This document shows positions 9,803 to 19,990 of a stretch of DNA of 64,000 nucleotides, piece after piece. The DNA lies in the NCBI GenBank assembly GCA_963854835.1, contig OY978530.1, forward strand, positions 37,495,139-37,559,138, given 5' to 3'. Both the position numbers and the translations under genes were made by a program. The DNA is from Megamerina dolium. Taxonomy: Eukaryota; Arthropoda; Insecta; Diptera; Megamerinidae. Every line of letters begins with the position of its first letter. The stretch's first letter is position 1. The notes beneath the pieces are model-generated. The model was given only the letters and a program-made list of their open reading frames with translations, searched no databases and had not been told where the DNA came from.

Positions 9803-10621
9803 CTAATACCGATCTGTAAGAAAGGCATCGAAGTCGCTCCAATTAGGGATTTCATGTTTATTTTTTAATGATTGCTCCCAAAGACACAAGATGGTATACG
9901 GGAGTTTTGTGGAACACAAATATACAAAAATAGGATCCCACTGACTTGTGTCGATGCCTAACAGCTTCAAATTCGTAATGCAATCATTTAGAGTGCGCTG
10001 TAAGCTCTTCAAATGCGGGCCGGTTTCTTGAGTTACCGGTTGGAGAGGGAAAAGGGATTTCAACTGTAGGTTGACGAGAATCCTCTTATTTTCATATCTC
10101 TCCTCGAGATTATGCCAAGCTAGTGCGAAGCCATCATTAGTCAAGGGAGTTGACTGAGTGATGCTATGTGCTTCACCTCGGGTTTTTTGTAGCAAGTGGT
10201 ATAATTTTTCCACTGGCGACAGACGGGGGTTATTACGGTATAATGCCGTAAACATATCTCGGAAGCTTGGCCAGGAAACATAATCGCCCGAAAAACGCTT
10301 AGTGTCACATGGAGGCAGCTGTATTACGGGGGATAAATGTTCAGTATTTACGGGTGAATTCGGGTGAATGCGGAATGCGGATGAATGCGGAATTGCGGGA
10401 GAAGTCGAAACTGCGGGGGATGCCACCTCGGAACTCAGCTCGTGAAGACCAACAGGAAATGAAGGTTGACGGGGTATGTTTTCAGCGGAAGAAGAGGAAA
10501 CTGCGGGAGGTACCACTTCGGAACTTAACTCGGAAAGATTAGCGTTGATTACCGAGAGGCACCGGACATAAGAGGTTAGGCACTCCGTATATGCCTCTTT
10601 AATTTGATTAACGTCAACATC
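9803..10621 (-). pseudogene. BEL/Pao gag, central and C-terminal part
   Basis: A long minus-strand frame with a Ser/Pro-rich spacer (containing two similar 'ELSSEV.(S/P)PAVS' units) followed by 'PPCDTKRFSGDYVSWPSFRD' and 'LSPVEKLYHLLQKTRGEAHS'. These are the conserved blocks of DUF1759/DUF1758-type BEL gag. The frame continues past 10621 into antisense LINE sequence, so any predicted 400-residue protein spanning 9803-11032 is a chimera. A stop lies just before the zinc-knuckle frame at 9799-9803. Confidence 0.8.
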
Positions 10622-11594
10622 GGTATTCGGTATTCCTGTAAAGCTCATTCGACTTTGTAGAATGACACTGCATAACTCCCGTTGTGCAGTGAAAATTGGG
10701 AAGGACCTCTCCGCACCGTTTAATACCGAACGGGGTTTCAGACAAGGTGATTCGTTATCGTGCGACTTCTTCAATCTTCTTATGGAGAAAATAATACGAG
10801 CTGCTGATCTACGACATAATGGCACTATCTTCAACAAAAGTGTCATGCTGTTAGCGTATGCCGACGATATTGACATAATCGGCATGAACACGCGAGCAGT
10901 CAGTGCAGCATTCTCAGAGTTGCAAAGAGAGTCGCGTCGGATGGGTCTCACGGTGAACGAAGGCAAGACGAAGTATCTAGTGTCAACAAACAAAGAGTCC
11001 CGGCGTCTTGGACAGCACGTCACTGTTGACAACTACGCTTTTGAAGTAGTAAGGGACTTTGTCTATCTTGGAACCAGCATTAACAGCAGTAATGACGTCA
11101 GCCTGGAGATATTGCGAAGGATCACTCTTGCAAACAGGTGCTACTTTGGCCTAAGTAAGCAATTGAGAAGTCGAGCTCTCTCTCGAAGAACTAAAACTAC
11201 ACTCTACAAGTCTCTTATCATGCCTGTCCTAACATATGGCGCTGAAGCCTGGACAATTTCCACCTCGGATGAGCGAATGCTTGGAGTTTTCGAGAGAAAA
11301 GTCCTACGCAAGATCTTTGGACCTATTTGCGTTGGTGGCGAGTACCGAATAAGGTACAACCATGAGCTGTACGAGCTGTATGCCGATATTGACAATGTAA
11401 AGCGCATCAAAATCCAGCGGCTGCGCTGGCTAGGTCATGTCGAGCGAATGGAAGAACACGCTTCAGCTGGAGAACCTGACGGCGCGTGGAATTTCTAACT
11501 GGCGCCAGCTAGCGAAGAACAGAGATGGCTGGGGAAGCATATTATATTCGGCCTAAATCGATATTCGGTTGTTATGGCCACATAAGTAGGTAAG
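10622..11594 (+). mobile_element. 5'-truncated RTE-type LINE nested in BEL gag
   Basis: A 973-bp insertion flanked by perfect 13-bp direct repeats TAACGTCAACATC (10609-10621 and 11595-11607). It holds the RT C-terminal half: 'FRQGDSLSCDFFNLLMEKII', the catalytic 'LAYADDIDIIG' (about 10853-10885) and the C-terminal 'IKIQRLRWLGHVERM'. The frame is open from 10662 to 11498 and lacks the endonuclease and RT N-terminus, as expected for 5' truncation. The 3' tail reads ATAAGTAGGTAAG, a short TAAG-like repeat shared with the copy ending at 50080. Confidence 0.9.
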
Positions 11595-11916
11595 TAACGT
11601 CAACATCTTCAGCTACTTCCTCTGTCATGAGCGAGTAATATGCCGTTTTACAATCACTCCATAGGGATTGGAATTGGTTTTTTTGTGCCTCCTAGCTCAT
11701 TTTTTCATGAGCTTCTGGGTTGATAGCATGAAAATTGCTATCAAATTCAATAATATCTTCCACGGTAGCTCTGAAGATATCGTAAGCCGACATGCTTTTA
11801 GCAATTGTAGAATCACAGATATAATTCGGGATAAAGTTTGAAAACGAGAGAGAATTACTTTCAAATCTGGAGTTATGTTGCCAGTTCGCACGATTTATCA
11901 AAAAATGGGTTGCCAA
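11595..11916 (-). pseudogene. BEL/Pao gag N-terminal part
   Basis: Minus-strand frame with 'YDIFRATVEDIIEFDSNFHA', a TAG stop near 11696, then 'YYSLMTEEVAEDVDV'. It runs directly into the target duplication and continues in phase with the gag frame at 10621 once the LINE is ignored. This establishes that the two halves were one gag. Confidence 0.75.
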
Positions 11917-13095
11917 AATGTGCCCGGGAAGAGATTAATCCGAAAGACGTATTCTTCCTCAGTGAAGTTAAATGAAACCAATGGGCAAACTTATGGAAGT
12001 ACGATATTTTTATATAAAAATACACGTAAATATATGTAGAGGAAAATAACCGCGGGACGGAATAAGAGTTTGGGAACCACTGTATTGTACTTTCCGGAAT
12101 TTGTATTATATTATATTTCACCAAGAAATAAATTCTATTATATTTGATCGCACTGTAGCAACTTGGGGTTGAGAGTGACTATTTTTCTCCCTGGGTGTTT
12201 TCCAATAGAAAATAGCATACAATTGTTGTTACAATTATATCTCTAGTGTATAAGCCAATACAAATATTTTGTTGCTAATGTACATGTGCAAAACAAAAGT
12301 AGGGAGAACGATATTTAGTAATAATATATAGTCCCGCTATATTTGTGATCAAACACAGGTATATTAGTCGAGACAAATCAATGCCTTTTATTGTTGCCTA
12401 TGTATGACTAAATACATTTATTGTTTGCTTTTGGGTGTACTTGTTGTTGATGGTTCTTTGGATATGCATAAACTCAGAGCAGGTAGATTAAATGCAATAG
12501 TCAACAACAACAACAGGTAATTCCATATGAATTTGAATAAAAAGCACTGTTGTTGTCCTTGCATGTAAGCCAAACAAAATTATAACGAAAAGGGAGGATA
12601 AATATTCGTAATATTGTTTTTTATCTTTAATATATAGGGTATTATTATGAGGTAAAAAGCAACAATTTGCATTTGAGAAGTGTGTTATGCCAAACAATAT
12701 ACGATGTATTGTTGTTAGTTTGTGACGCCAGATATTCTTCTTAATTTGTAATTAGTGGGAATGCACGTATTTTTATGTACAAATCCCAAACAAAAAAGGC
12801 AAAACCAAGGGATCGCCCTTCCCTTTTTTTTTATTGCTGTGATAAACGATCGATTTATCTTAACTCTCGTAGAGAGATTTGTGATGGTATGAATGGGAGA
12901 TTTGAGAGTCACTTAATGCAACAACAAATATAGTGGTATATTACTGCAGATGAGATTTGTAGATGGGATTTGAACTCAAATGCATGTACATATACGTATT
13001 TCTTAAGAAAGAGCGGGAGATTACAAAAACAAAAACCAACTTGTTTGATCAAAATTTTATGATTTTATAATAGCCGGGAGTATAATATACATGTA
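11917..13095. other. AT-rich stretch without a recognised gene
   Basis: It lies on the 5' side of the BEL gag and could contain its leader and LTR, but I could not identify LTR ends or a primer site. There are no reading frames with family resemblance; runs of CAACAA and TTGTTG occur near 12430-12560. Confidence 0.4.
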
Positions 13096-13106
13096 TACGT
13101 ATCGGG

Positions 13107-13468
13107 TGGGTGTCGTAGTTGAGTGGTTAGTGTGTTCGCCTTCTGATCTGTAGGTCGTGGTTCAATCCCCGTCTGATGCATAACAAATTTAATATCGAAA
13201 AGATTTTTCTTTCGAACGGTACCCACCTGTCGGCAAGCAATTGGCAATTCTTCCGATAGTAACAACTTGCCATGAAAAAGTTTCTTAAAGAACTCTGTGA
13301 CAAAGCTCAGAAAAAGTGATGTCACAAGTGTTCTGCCGTTCGGAACCGGCTAAAATAAGTAGGTCGCTTCTAATACTGTCCAAATTTAGGACGCACAATA
13401 GTAATGGAAGAGAAGCTCGGCCAATGAGCCCTTTGGGGATTTAAGTGCCACATATTTATTTATTTATT
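13107..13468 (+). mobile_element. tRNA-derived SINE, copy 1
   Basis: A 362-bp unit flanked by perfect 11-bp direct repeats TACGTATCGGG (13096-13106 and 13469-13479). Its 5' end resembles a tRNA: an A-box-like TAGTTGAGTGGTTAG and a B box GGTTCAATCC, about 40 bases apart. The body is unrelated to tRNA and ends in (TTTA)n. A copy 85-90% alike by eye lies at 46999-47361 and a 5'-truncated inverted piece at about 36095-36325. It has no coding capacity and would need LINE enzymes in trans. Confidence 0.85.
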
Positions 13469-13479
13469 TACGTATCGGG

Positions 13480-14025
13480 TTTATGCAATTTATGTATGTA
13501 TGGATTATGGAAGCAATCACATACGCTTGGAGAGATATATGTATGTGTTTACATAAAATGCATGGAATGCACGTACCTGGGGTGGCAAGATTTGCTTACC
13601 AATCGTTGCGAGCAGATCCGGCTCGAAGGACCAAAAAATGATTGTGTGAGAAATGGGGTGCCAGGTGGACTCGTTCCAACGATGGTTGCTTCCTCCAGGT
13701 GATTGCGGTGTGTGCGAGTGCGGGGATATTTGTTAGTTCAATGCTGTTGTTGTATATTGAGGTTGTGGGTGGTGATGTATTTTGTGTTTCTGCTGCTGCG
13801 AATGATATTGTGTTGTTTATGTCGATAAATGAATAATAACACTCGCGATTTTTCAATTTTAATACTAACAATATTTATTGCAAAACAAAACGTTTTAATT
13901 ATGTGTAGCGAGAATTAAATTTTTGCGCGCACTGGCTGTGTATTTTCTTCGGGATATATTTTGAGAATGACAAAAAAAAATCAAAACGGGCGGCCAGAAG
14001 AGAGAAATGTTATATAAGTAACAGG
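13480..14025. other. Stretch without a recognised gene
   Basis: Moderately GT-rich, then AT-rich. It may hold LTR-like sequence for the gypsy gag to its right (a minus-strand TGTTACTTATATAAC lies near 14026), but no polypurine tract or matching second LTR was seen. Confidence 0.35.
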
Positions 14026-14029
14026 GTTG

Positions 14030-15000
14030 CCAACCCACTCAAATGAAGACAAACAAACAGTGCACGCGTCTAACTCTGGCGTAGACAGTAATATTCAAAT
14101 GTAGCAATTCATGCCGCAATTCTGGTTTTAGATTCCGTAATATTGTTTCCACTAGTTTCATGTCTGCCATCGGGATTCGGCGTTTATCGGACAGATTTAA
14201 AATTACGCTGAGAATTTGGTCGAACGACTCGCCTGGTTTTTGTTTTCATCTTCAAATACTTTCCTTCTTATCGAAGTCGTTTAGATGGTCCTTGTATTGT
14301 CATCGCAAATGTACAACCAATCCAGCTCTCTGGCTTGGCGATGATGTCGCCAAAACCATGCATCAGCATTGCCGCTAAATAGCATGTGCACATACTGACA
14401 ACAAACTAAAATTGCCATTCAACGATTGAGCTGTTAAAGAGTTAATACGATATATGAAATCTTCCACAGAAATATCGTCTACCGAGCCGGTAAATTTAAT
14501 TTGCCATTGTGAAATTATGTTTGCCATCTTCGAATTAAAACCGACATTTGGTTGTCTATTCCGAGACAGGTGACCTTCTCTTCCACGCCTGCCGTAAGGG
14601 TTTTCTCGTGGTCATTCTGGCTGATCAGGTGCGGTATTCATGTGATTATTGTCCAAGCGTAAGCCTTCTCCAAGAGCACGAAGTTCATTTCCAACCACGG
14701 CTGTTAACTCAATATGAACGTCATTAATTGATTCGCGAATTATTTCGTGAACGCACTGTTCCGTGAGATCGTTGTTGTTGCGAGGTCGAACGCCGTCCAC
14801 ATTTCTGCTACGCTGGAAATTAGATGCTACTGTATCTTGCCCACTGGCAAACCCGGAAGCATTCGACGGATTGTCATGCCGACGGGCTTGTGTGAAGCAA
14901 TGTGTTTGAGGGTGCTGTTCTCTGCCACGCGCCGCGTTCGTTTGTGATTCTCGACCACTCATTTGTGTTGAGCTAGCCGGATTAAATTCCAACGTGTTAA
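14030..15000 (-). pseudogene. Ty3/gypsy gag fragment (Osvaldo/Woot-like)
   Basis: After an acidic and Asn/Arg-rich N-terminus (14612-14992), the minus strand reads 'WQIKFTGSVDDISVEDFIYR' and then, with stops and shifts, a basic segment 'KQKPGESFDQILS' and 'LSDKRRIPMADMKLVETILR'. These blocks match the capsid-like gag seen in a group of insect gypsy elements. The end near 14030 falls before any zinc knuckle. At least three stops interrupt it. A tRNA-Lys type primer site lies at 16091-16108, about 900 bases upstream in the same orientation. Confidence 0.65.
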
Positions 15001-15021
15001 GTCATTCGTAGTACAGTCATG

Positions 15022-15216
15022 TTAGCACACAGGGCATGATTCGCTCCCTTGAAGCCAGGTTCGAATAAACGATTTGTGAAATCTATGGCTATAGACCGTT
15101 TCGACCTTATCGTCGGTCAATCTCAATGGATCTTTGCACATGATACAATAAGTATCTTCTGGGACCGTGTCCGCAGTCGGTAAGATTTCTAAGCTATGTC
15201 TTACTGACATCTTCAA
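15022..15216 (-). pseudogene. Degenerate RING-H2-like reading frame upstream of gag
   Basis: The 64-codon frame has 'YCIMCKDPLRL', 'VETVYSHRFHKSFIRTWL' and terminal 'SCPVC'. Spacing fits a RING-H2 finger (C-x2-C, then C-x-H-x2-H-x2-C, then C-x2-C), but the third and sixth metal ligands appear as Tyr and Phe. A stop follows the last Cys immediately, and the gag-like frame begins in another phase about 20 bases on. Its place between the primer site and gag suggests it belonged to the retroelement. It cannot bind two zinc ions as written. The function is unknown. Confidence 0.55.
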
Positions 15217-15229
15217 GGAAATATAACTT

Positions 15230-16090
15230 TACGGCAACACGACAGAAAAAATGTATATAATACTGAAATTGTAAAGTTCCATTTTCCTAAATCAAACAAA
15301 TCTGTTTGGTAATTTCGCGCCCGCTGTTCATGCACTACTCTAATTCGCTTCATTGCTTTGCTTATTTCTCTTATGCTCTTATTTCTGTTTATAGTTTTAA
15401 CTCTCCTTTCAAAAAATTAGGACCTTTAATATTTATTTTGAATATATACGGGCATACCTTTATACACAGCGGTACCTGAGTTTGTAAATTTCTTTTCTTT
15501 GTTACTCCCAACTCAAAATCATCCGATGTTAACTGATCATTTCCAATGATATTTAGGGTATATAAGCACATAGTGTAAAATTGTTATTTTCAGAAAAAAA
15601 AAACGGATCAAACACAGCGAATCACACCAAAACTACTTCTTGTTCATCAAAGTAAGACGGCTATGTTACAAGCTTCTGAATAAAAGAAAATTTCACAAGC
15701 ACAACAAGTAGGAATTACAATAAAAACATAAAAGTATCACTGAGTTATACCCGAATTCTCCAAGCGATAGAATTCTCAACTGAATTCTTCCCTATATAAC
15801 TTAAAACTCATATTCGTTTAATAAATGGTTCTCCGAGTGAGTATGAAACCCAAATGATCCAATTCCAGAAACTCTCGAGCTCCGATTGAACTAAAAAGAC
15901 TAATTTAATTCCCTAAAATGCAAATATGTAATGTGATTCCAAAAACTCATCCTCAACGAGATCAACAAAAAAAAACCTTGATTAAATTCCTTCCAAATTG
16001 ATATTACAACGAAACTTATGAATGAACTGTAATTTAATGGAATAAGTATGAACTTTAATTTAAAAACCGGTAAATTAATGCATTTCAGGG
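15230..16090. other. AT-rich leader region of the gypsy element
   Basis: It lies between the primer site and the RING-like frame. It is A/T-rich with no convincing frame. A leader of ~900 bases is long for a gypsy element and may contain other insertions. Confidence 0.4.
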
Positions 16091-16108
16091 ACCCCACGTT
16101 GAGCGCCA
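16091..16108 (-). promoter_or_regulatory. Primer-binding site, tRNA-Lys type
   Basis: The minus strand reads TGGCGCTCAACGTGGGGT. It differs by one base from the site complementary to insect tRNA-Lys (TGGCGCCCAACGTGGGG). The adjacent sequence to the right (GTTTCGTTACATAAAA on the minus strand) would be the LTR end. Confidence 0.7.
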
Positions 16109-16308
16109 TTTTATGTAACGAAACACAATCGGGCGACAGCTTTTGACTCCCAATTATGTCACCAATCGACTATTTTGGTATTCCGGCTGTGCTGTACGTA
16201 ACTCTTATGCAGAAATTTGAGGTTTCTATTTTATTGATTCTGAAATACCGGTTTTCTAAAGGCAACGAACTTGATCAACCGCGCCTATCGTTGCTTGTGA
16301 GGCTTTCT

Positions 16309-16529
<221 letters not shown>

Positions 16530-16632
16530 TGTCTACGCCAGAAAATTATGACAGGCGCATTGTCTCTGACTTGATCAGTCAGCAGTCGACACGAACAGTG
16601 CGCGCATTTTTTATTTTTATTCATATTTTATT

Positions 16633-16749
<117 letters not shown>

Positions 16750-16862
16750 CGTTGTGTGTCCTACGAAACGCACAACGAACAGATGCCACTAGCGGCAGGT
16801 TATTTTAACACTATAATCGTGGTAGAAATTATTGATTTCATAGTCATACATATATCAATATA

Positions 16863-18441
16863 AAGGGTTATCCATTTTGCGGTTTCAAAAGTAAATGTAA
16901 ATAAAACACATATAAAATATTTTTTATCATGATATTTCTTTTTTATTATAAAGTTTGAACGTTGACATTATTTGTGAAATACTACATCATTCAAATGACC
17001 ACCACGCGAATTGTTGCAAGCATCGATTCTTTTGAGGTAATTTTCGACCACTTTTTGACACATATTGGGCGGTATCTCAGCCATAACGTGACGAATGTTG
17101 GTTTTTAGGTGCTCAAGAGTTAAAGGTTTATCTGCATAAACACGGTCTTTCGCGTAGCCCCACAAAAAAAAGTCAAGCGGTGTCAAATCGCATGATCTTG
17201 GTGGCCACTTGATATCGCCACGGCGAGAAATTACGCGGCCAGAAAATTTCTCTTGCAATAAAGCCATATTCGCTCGAGTTGTGTGGCATGTGGCACCGTC
17301 TTGTTGAAACCACATATTCTCTAAGTCGTATTCTTCAATAGCAGGCAAAAAAAAAAGTCGGTTATCATATGACCATAACGCTCCGAATTGACGGTGACAG
17401 TCGTTCCATCGTCGTTTTCGAAGAAGTAAGGTCCAATCACACCTCAGGACCAAAGAGCGCACCAAGCAGTGCCTTTTTGTGGATGTAGTGGCCTCTCTTC
17501 AATTACTTGAGGATTCTCAGAACCCCAAATACGACAATTTTGTTTGTTAACATACCCACCGAGTGAGAAATGTGCTTCGTCGCTGAATAAAATTTTGTTC
17601 GAAAAATCGCCGTCCACCGCCTGTTGTTCAAGCACCCATTCGACGTATCTACGACGTTGTGAATGGTCAGCTGGCTTCAGTTGTTGTGTGAGCTGGATTT
17701 TATATGGATGTAGGTGTAGATCCAAATGCAAAATACGCCATAATGTGCCGTAAGACAGTCCTAATTCCTGAGAACGACGAGGAATCGACACATTCGGGTC
17801 TTCGGCAACACTTTCACTTACAGCAGCGATATTTTCGGTGGTACGAGCGAAACGATGATGCACAGGCCTTACAATATCTGTAACCGATCCAGTCTCTTCA
17901 TATTTCTTCACAATTTTGCCAATTGCTTGCGTAGTTGGACGATTATGTAAACCATAATCTCCTCTTATAGCACGATATGTGGCTGTGGCAGAATCACCAT
18001 TTTTGTAGTAGGTTTTTACAATTTTAATGCATTGTGCGATAGTTAAGCTATCCATTTTCGCAAATTTCAGACTTTGAACTGAAAAAGAAAGAAATTGTTT
18101 TAACAACTCAGTTTGACAGTCCTGCAGAAGCTACATTCAAAAATTACACAGTCATCCGAATCCCCTTGCTAGGCAATTGTTGCTGAGCACGGGGCATCGT
18201 CGATTAAAAAGAAAAGACACACTGAATATACTGTGAAATGGCTAATCCTCGCGACTCAACAAATTGTAATGGAACGTTGGGAATATCACATAATTTTAGT
18301 TAGTTTGTAAGATTTGATCACTTATTGTTAGTTTCTAAGTAATTTTAGAAAGATCCAATAAATAAAGCTTGAAAAAAAAAAAGTTTGACAGATGTCGAAT
18401 TCTAGCCCTATACTTCTGAAACCGCGAAATGGATAACCCTT
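16863..18441 (-). mobile_element. rosa-type (DD41D) Tc1/mariner transposon, complete with ITRs
   Basis: A 1579-bp element flanked by TA on both sides (16861-16862 and 18442-18443). Its terminal inverted repeats begin AAGGGTTATCC and match over about 32 bases with two or three differences (16863-16894 against 18409-18441). The interior encodes a single transposase on the minus strand. The spacing of 41 residues between second and third catalytic Asp is the signature of the rosa group, first described in Ceratitis rosa. Confidence 0.85.
16968..18055 (-). pseudogene. DD41D (rosa-like) transposase
   Basis: The start is taken at 'MDSLTIAQCIKIVKTYY' (18055). The N-terminal half carries helix-turn-helix regions (about 18050-17760). 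The catalytic Asps are in 'KILFSDEAHFSLGG' (about 17580), 'MWFQQDGATCHTT' (about 17300) and 'CDLTPLDFFLWGYAKD' (about 17170). I count 41 residues between the second and third Asp. Two lesions disable it: an in-frame TGA after 'TAWCALWS' near 17446 and a one-base shift in a run of ten A at about 17347-17356. All three catalytic residues remain, so inactivation looks recent. Confidence 0.85.
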
Positions 18442-18443
18442 TA

Positions 18444-19040
18444 TATCAAACAAACACTCGTATTGATAATACTATTAATTACGACAAACTTTTGGAGGAC
18501 GTTCTTTCTCGTGGATAGCAGGCCTGATGTCACGATCACACAGCTAGAGCTATAGAGAAAAAAAGAGCGAAAGATAGTCATTTAATATACAGTATATAAA
18601 TATATACCTACATATACAATTTTTAGGGCAAATAATACACAGTTTAGCCGTTAGGTTAAATTTAAAAATTCATAAAGGAAATTGAATGCCTTGACTTCTC
18701 TAAATTCATCGAATTAAAATCTGATCAACTAATATAAAATTGAGTTCATTTAAGTTCCATGAATTAACTAAATTTCAGAATTTTAAAATATATTCCAATT
18801 ATCGTTTTACTTCATTAAATCCATTAAATTCCTTAGATTACGTTAATTAAATTAAATAACTAAATTAAATTAATTGGTTACATTCAGGTGTGGGTGTTTA
18901 ATATGCGTATCCTAGTACTCAAAAGAAAATAAATACAATATATACATACATATAGAAATAGGATATCGTATTATAAAATTAAATTCGCCTGTTTTAGCGG
19001 CTCCTCTTTTGTTGTGGCAAGTGCTTCCGTGCGATCCCCG
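18444..19040. other. AT-rich spacer without a recognised gene
   Basis: It is the flank between the rosa-type element and the LINE target duplication at 19041. Low-complexity, with many AATTAAAT motifs. No coding or repeat family was recognised. Confidence 0.45.
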
Positions 19041-19159
19041 ACCGTCTCACTAGGTAGGTAGGTAGGTAGAATGGCTGCGACACTGGTCTCTCAAGTAGTA
19101 AATAAAATGCCGTTTTGAGCCATAAATCTCGCTAAGACCTACTGAGTGTTAAGGATATG

Positions 19160-19405
19160 TTACAACCAGCCGGAGTTGTTTATGAACTGAAGGATATGGG
19201 AGATCTCTATTTTAGATACCTGTCCTAGGTTATCAAAGAAAGGGCTACCTAAGGATGTTAATAGGTTTCTGGATAAGGCCGGGCATTTGCACAAGAAATG
19301 CTCTACCGTCTTCTTAGCGGTTATGTGTTGCAGCTTCTGCAATGGTCGTTGTGCGGGATACCCATTTTCTCCGCATGTGTACCAATGGCCCAGTGGCCTG
19401 TGCAT
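19160..19405 (-). pseudogene. LINE copy 1: ORF2 C-terminal CCHC finger
   Basis: Contains 'KTVEHFLCKCPAL', the second half of the C-terminal Cys/His finger; the first half, 'DHCRSC', lies in the neighbouring frame at about 19325. A frameshift near 19330 separates the halves. The ORF ends near 19160, leaving a 3' UTR of about 100 bases before the tail. Confidence 0.75.
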
Positions 19406-19990
19406 ACTGCTATTAGTTTGTGTGTGACGGCCCTAGATCTACTCAGAAGGCTCCTTGTCCTCTTCTCGCTGTAGTCTGACCAGGTGGCTTTTGAAATTGT
19501 GCAGGTCGTGGTGCTAGTCCATTTCCGCTGCGCTTTGTTTAGGTAGTGTTTTTGAATAATCCCCTTGGCTTCAGCTAGGGGAACACCTACATCGGCATAG
19601 GGTGTTCGTTCATTGTCTGCAGATGAGCCCCTGCGAGCTAGCTCATCAGCATTCTCGTTGCCTGCGATTCCCTTGTGTCCTGGCACCCAGATAACTGATA
19701 CTTCGAGGTAGGCAGATATTGCGGTTATTATTTGTTTACACTCTCCGACCAGCTTTGAGCTAACAGTTGGCGCGGCTAGCGCCTTTATAGCTGCCTGGCT
19801 ATCGGAGAGAATTGTTGCCTTTCCAGTTATGTTCCTTTGTTGGAGCAATTCGCTTGCTTGCAGAATTGCGTATACCTCCGCCTGGAACACACTGCAATAA
19901 GAAGGAAGTTATACGGACGTTGATATATCTAAGAACTCCGAGTAGATTCCTGCTCCAACTCCAGAGTCCATTTTGGAACCATCAGTGAAA
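19321..19990 (-). pseudogene. LINE copy 1: RNase H domain
   Basis: All four acidic sites are visible: 'IFTDGSKMDSG' (about 19985), 'FQAEVYAIL' (19885), 'ILSDSQAAIKAL' (19810) and 'NENADELARR' (19640). An in-frame TAA lies between the first and second (about 19905). The domain follows the RT directly, as in LOA/I/R1-type LINEs, and removes the RNA strand during target-primed reverse transcription in active relatives. Confidence 0.85.

Larger units (their letters stand above)
8640..11916 (-). mobile_element. BEL/Pao retrotransposon B (gag to protease), split by a nested LINE
   Basis: Reading right to left: gag N-terminus (11916-11595), an inserted RTE LINE (10622-11594), the rest of gag (10621-9803), zinc knuckles and protease (9799-9023), and a broken post-protease segment with the equivalents of fragment A (9022-8640). 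Removing the LINE and one target duplication restores collinearity of gag, which shows that the LINE is younger. RT, RNase H and integrase are missing on the left. No LTR could be delimited to the right of 11916. Confidence 0.8.

Noticed and set aside
10622..11032. Minus-strand continuation of the BEL gag frame into a 409-codon protein
   Set aside because: The N-terminal ~135 codons are the antisense of the LINE RT; target duplications prove a chimera.
13120..13175. tRNA gene
   Set aside because: A and B boxes are present but the acceptor stem does not close and the sequence continues into a SINE body with target repeats.
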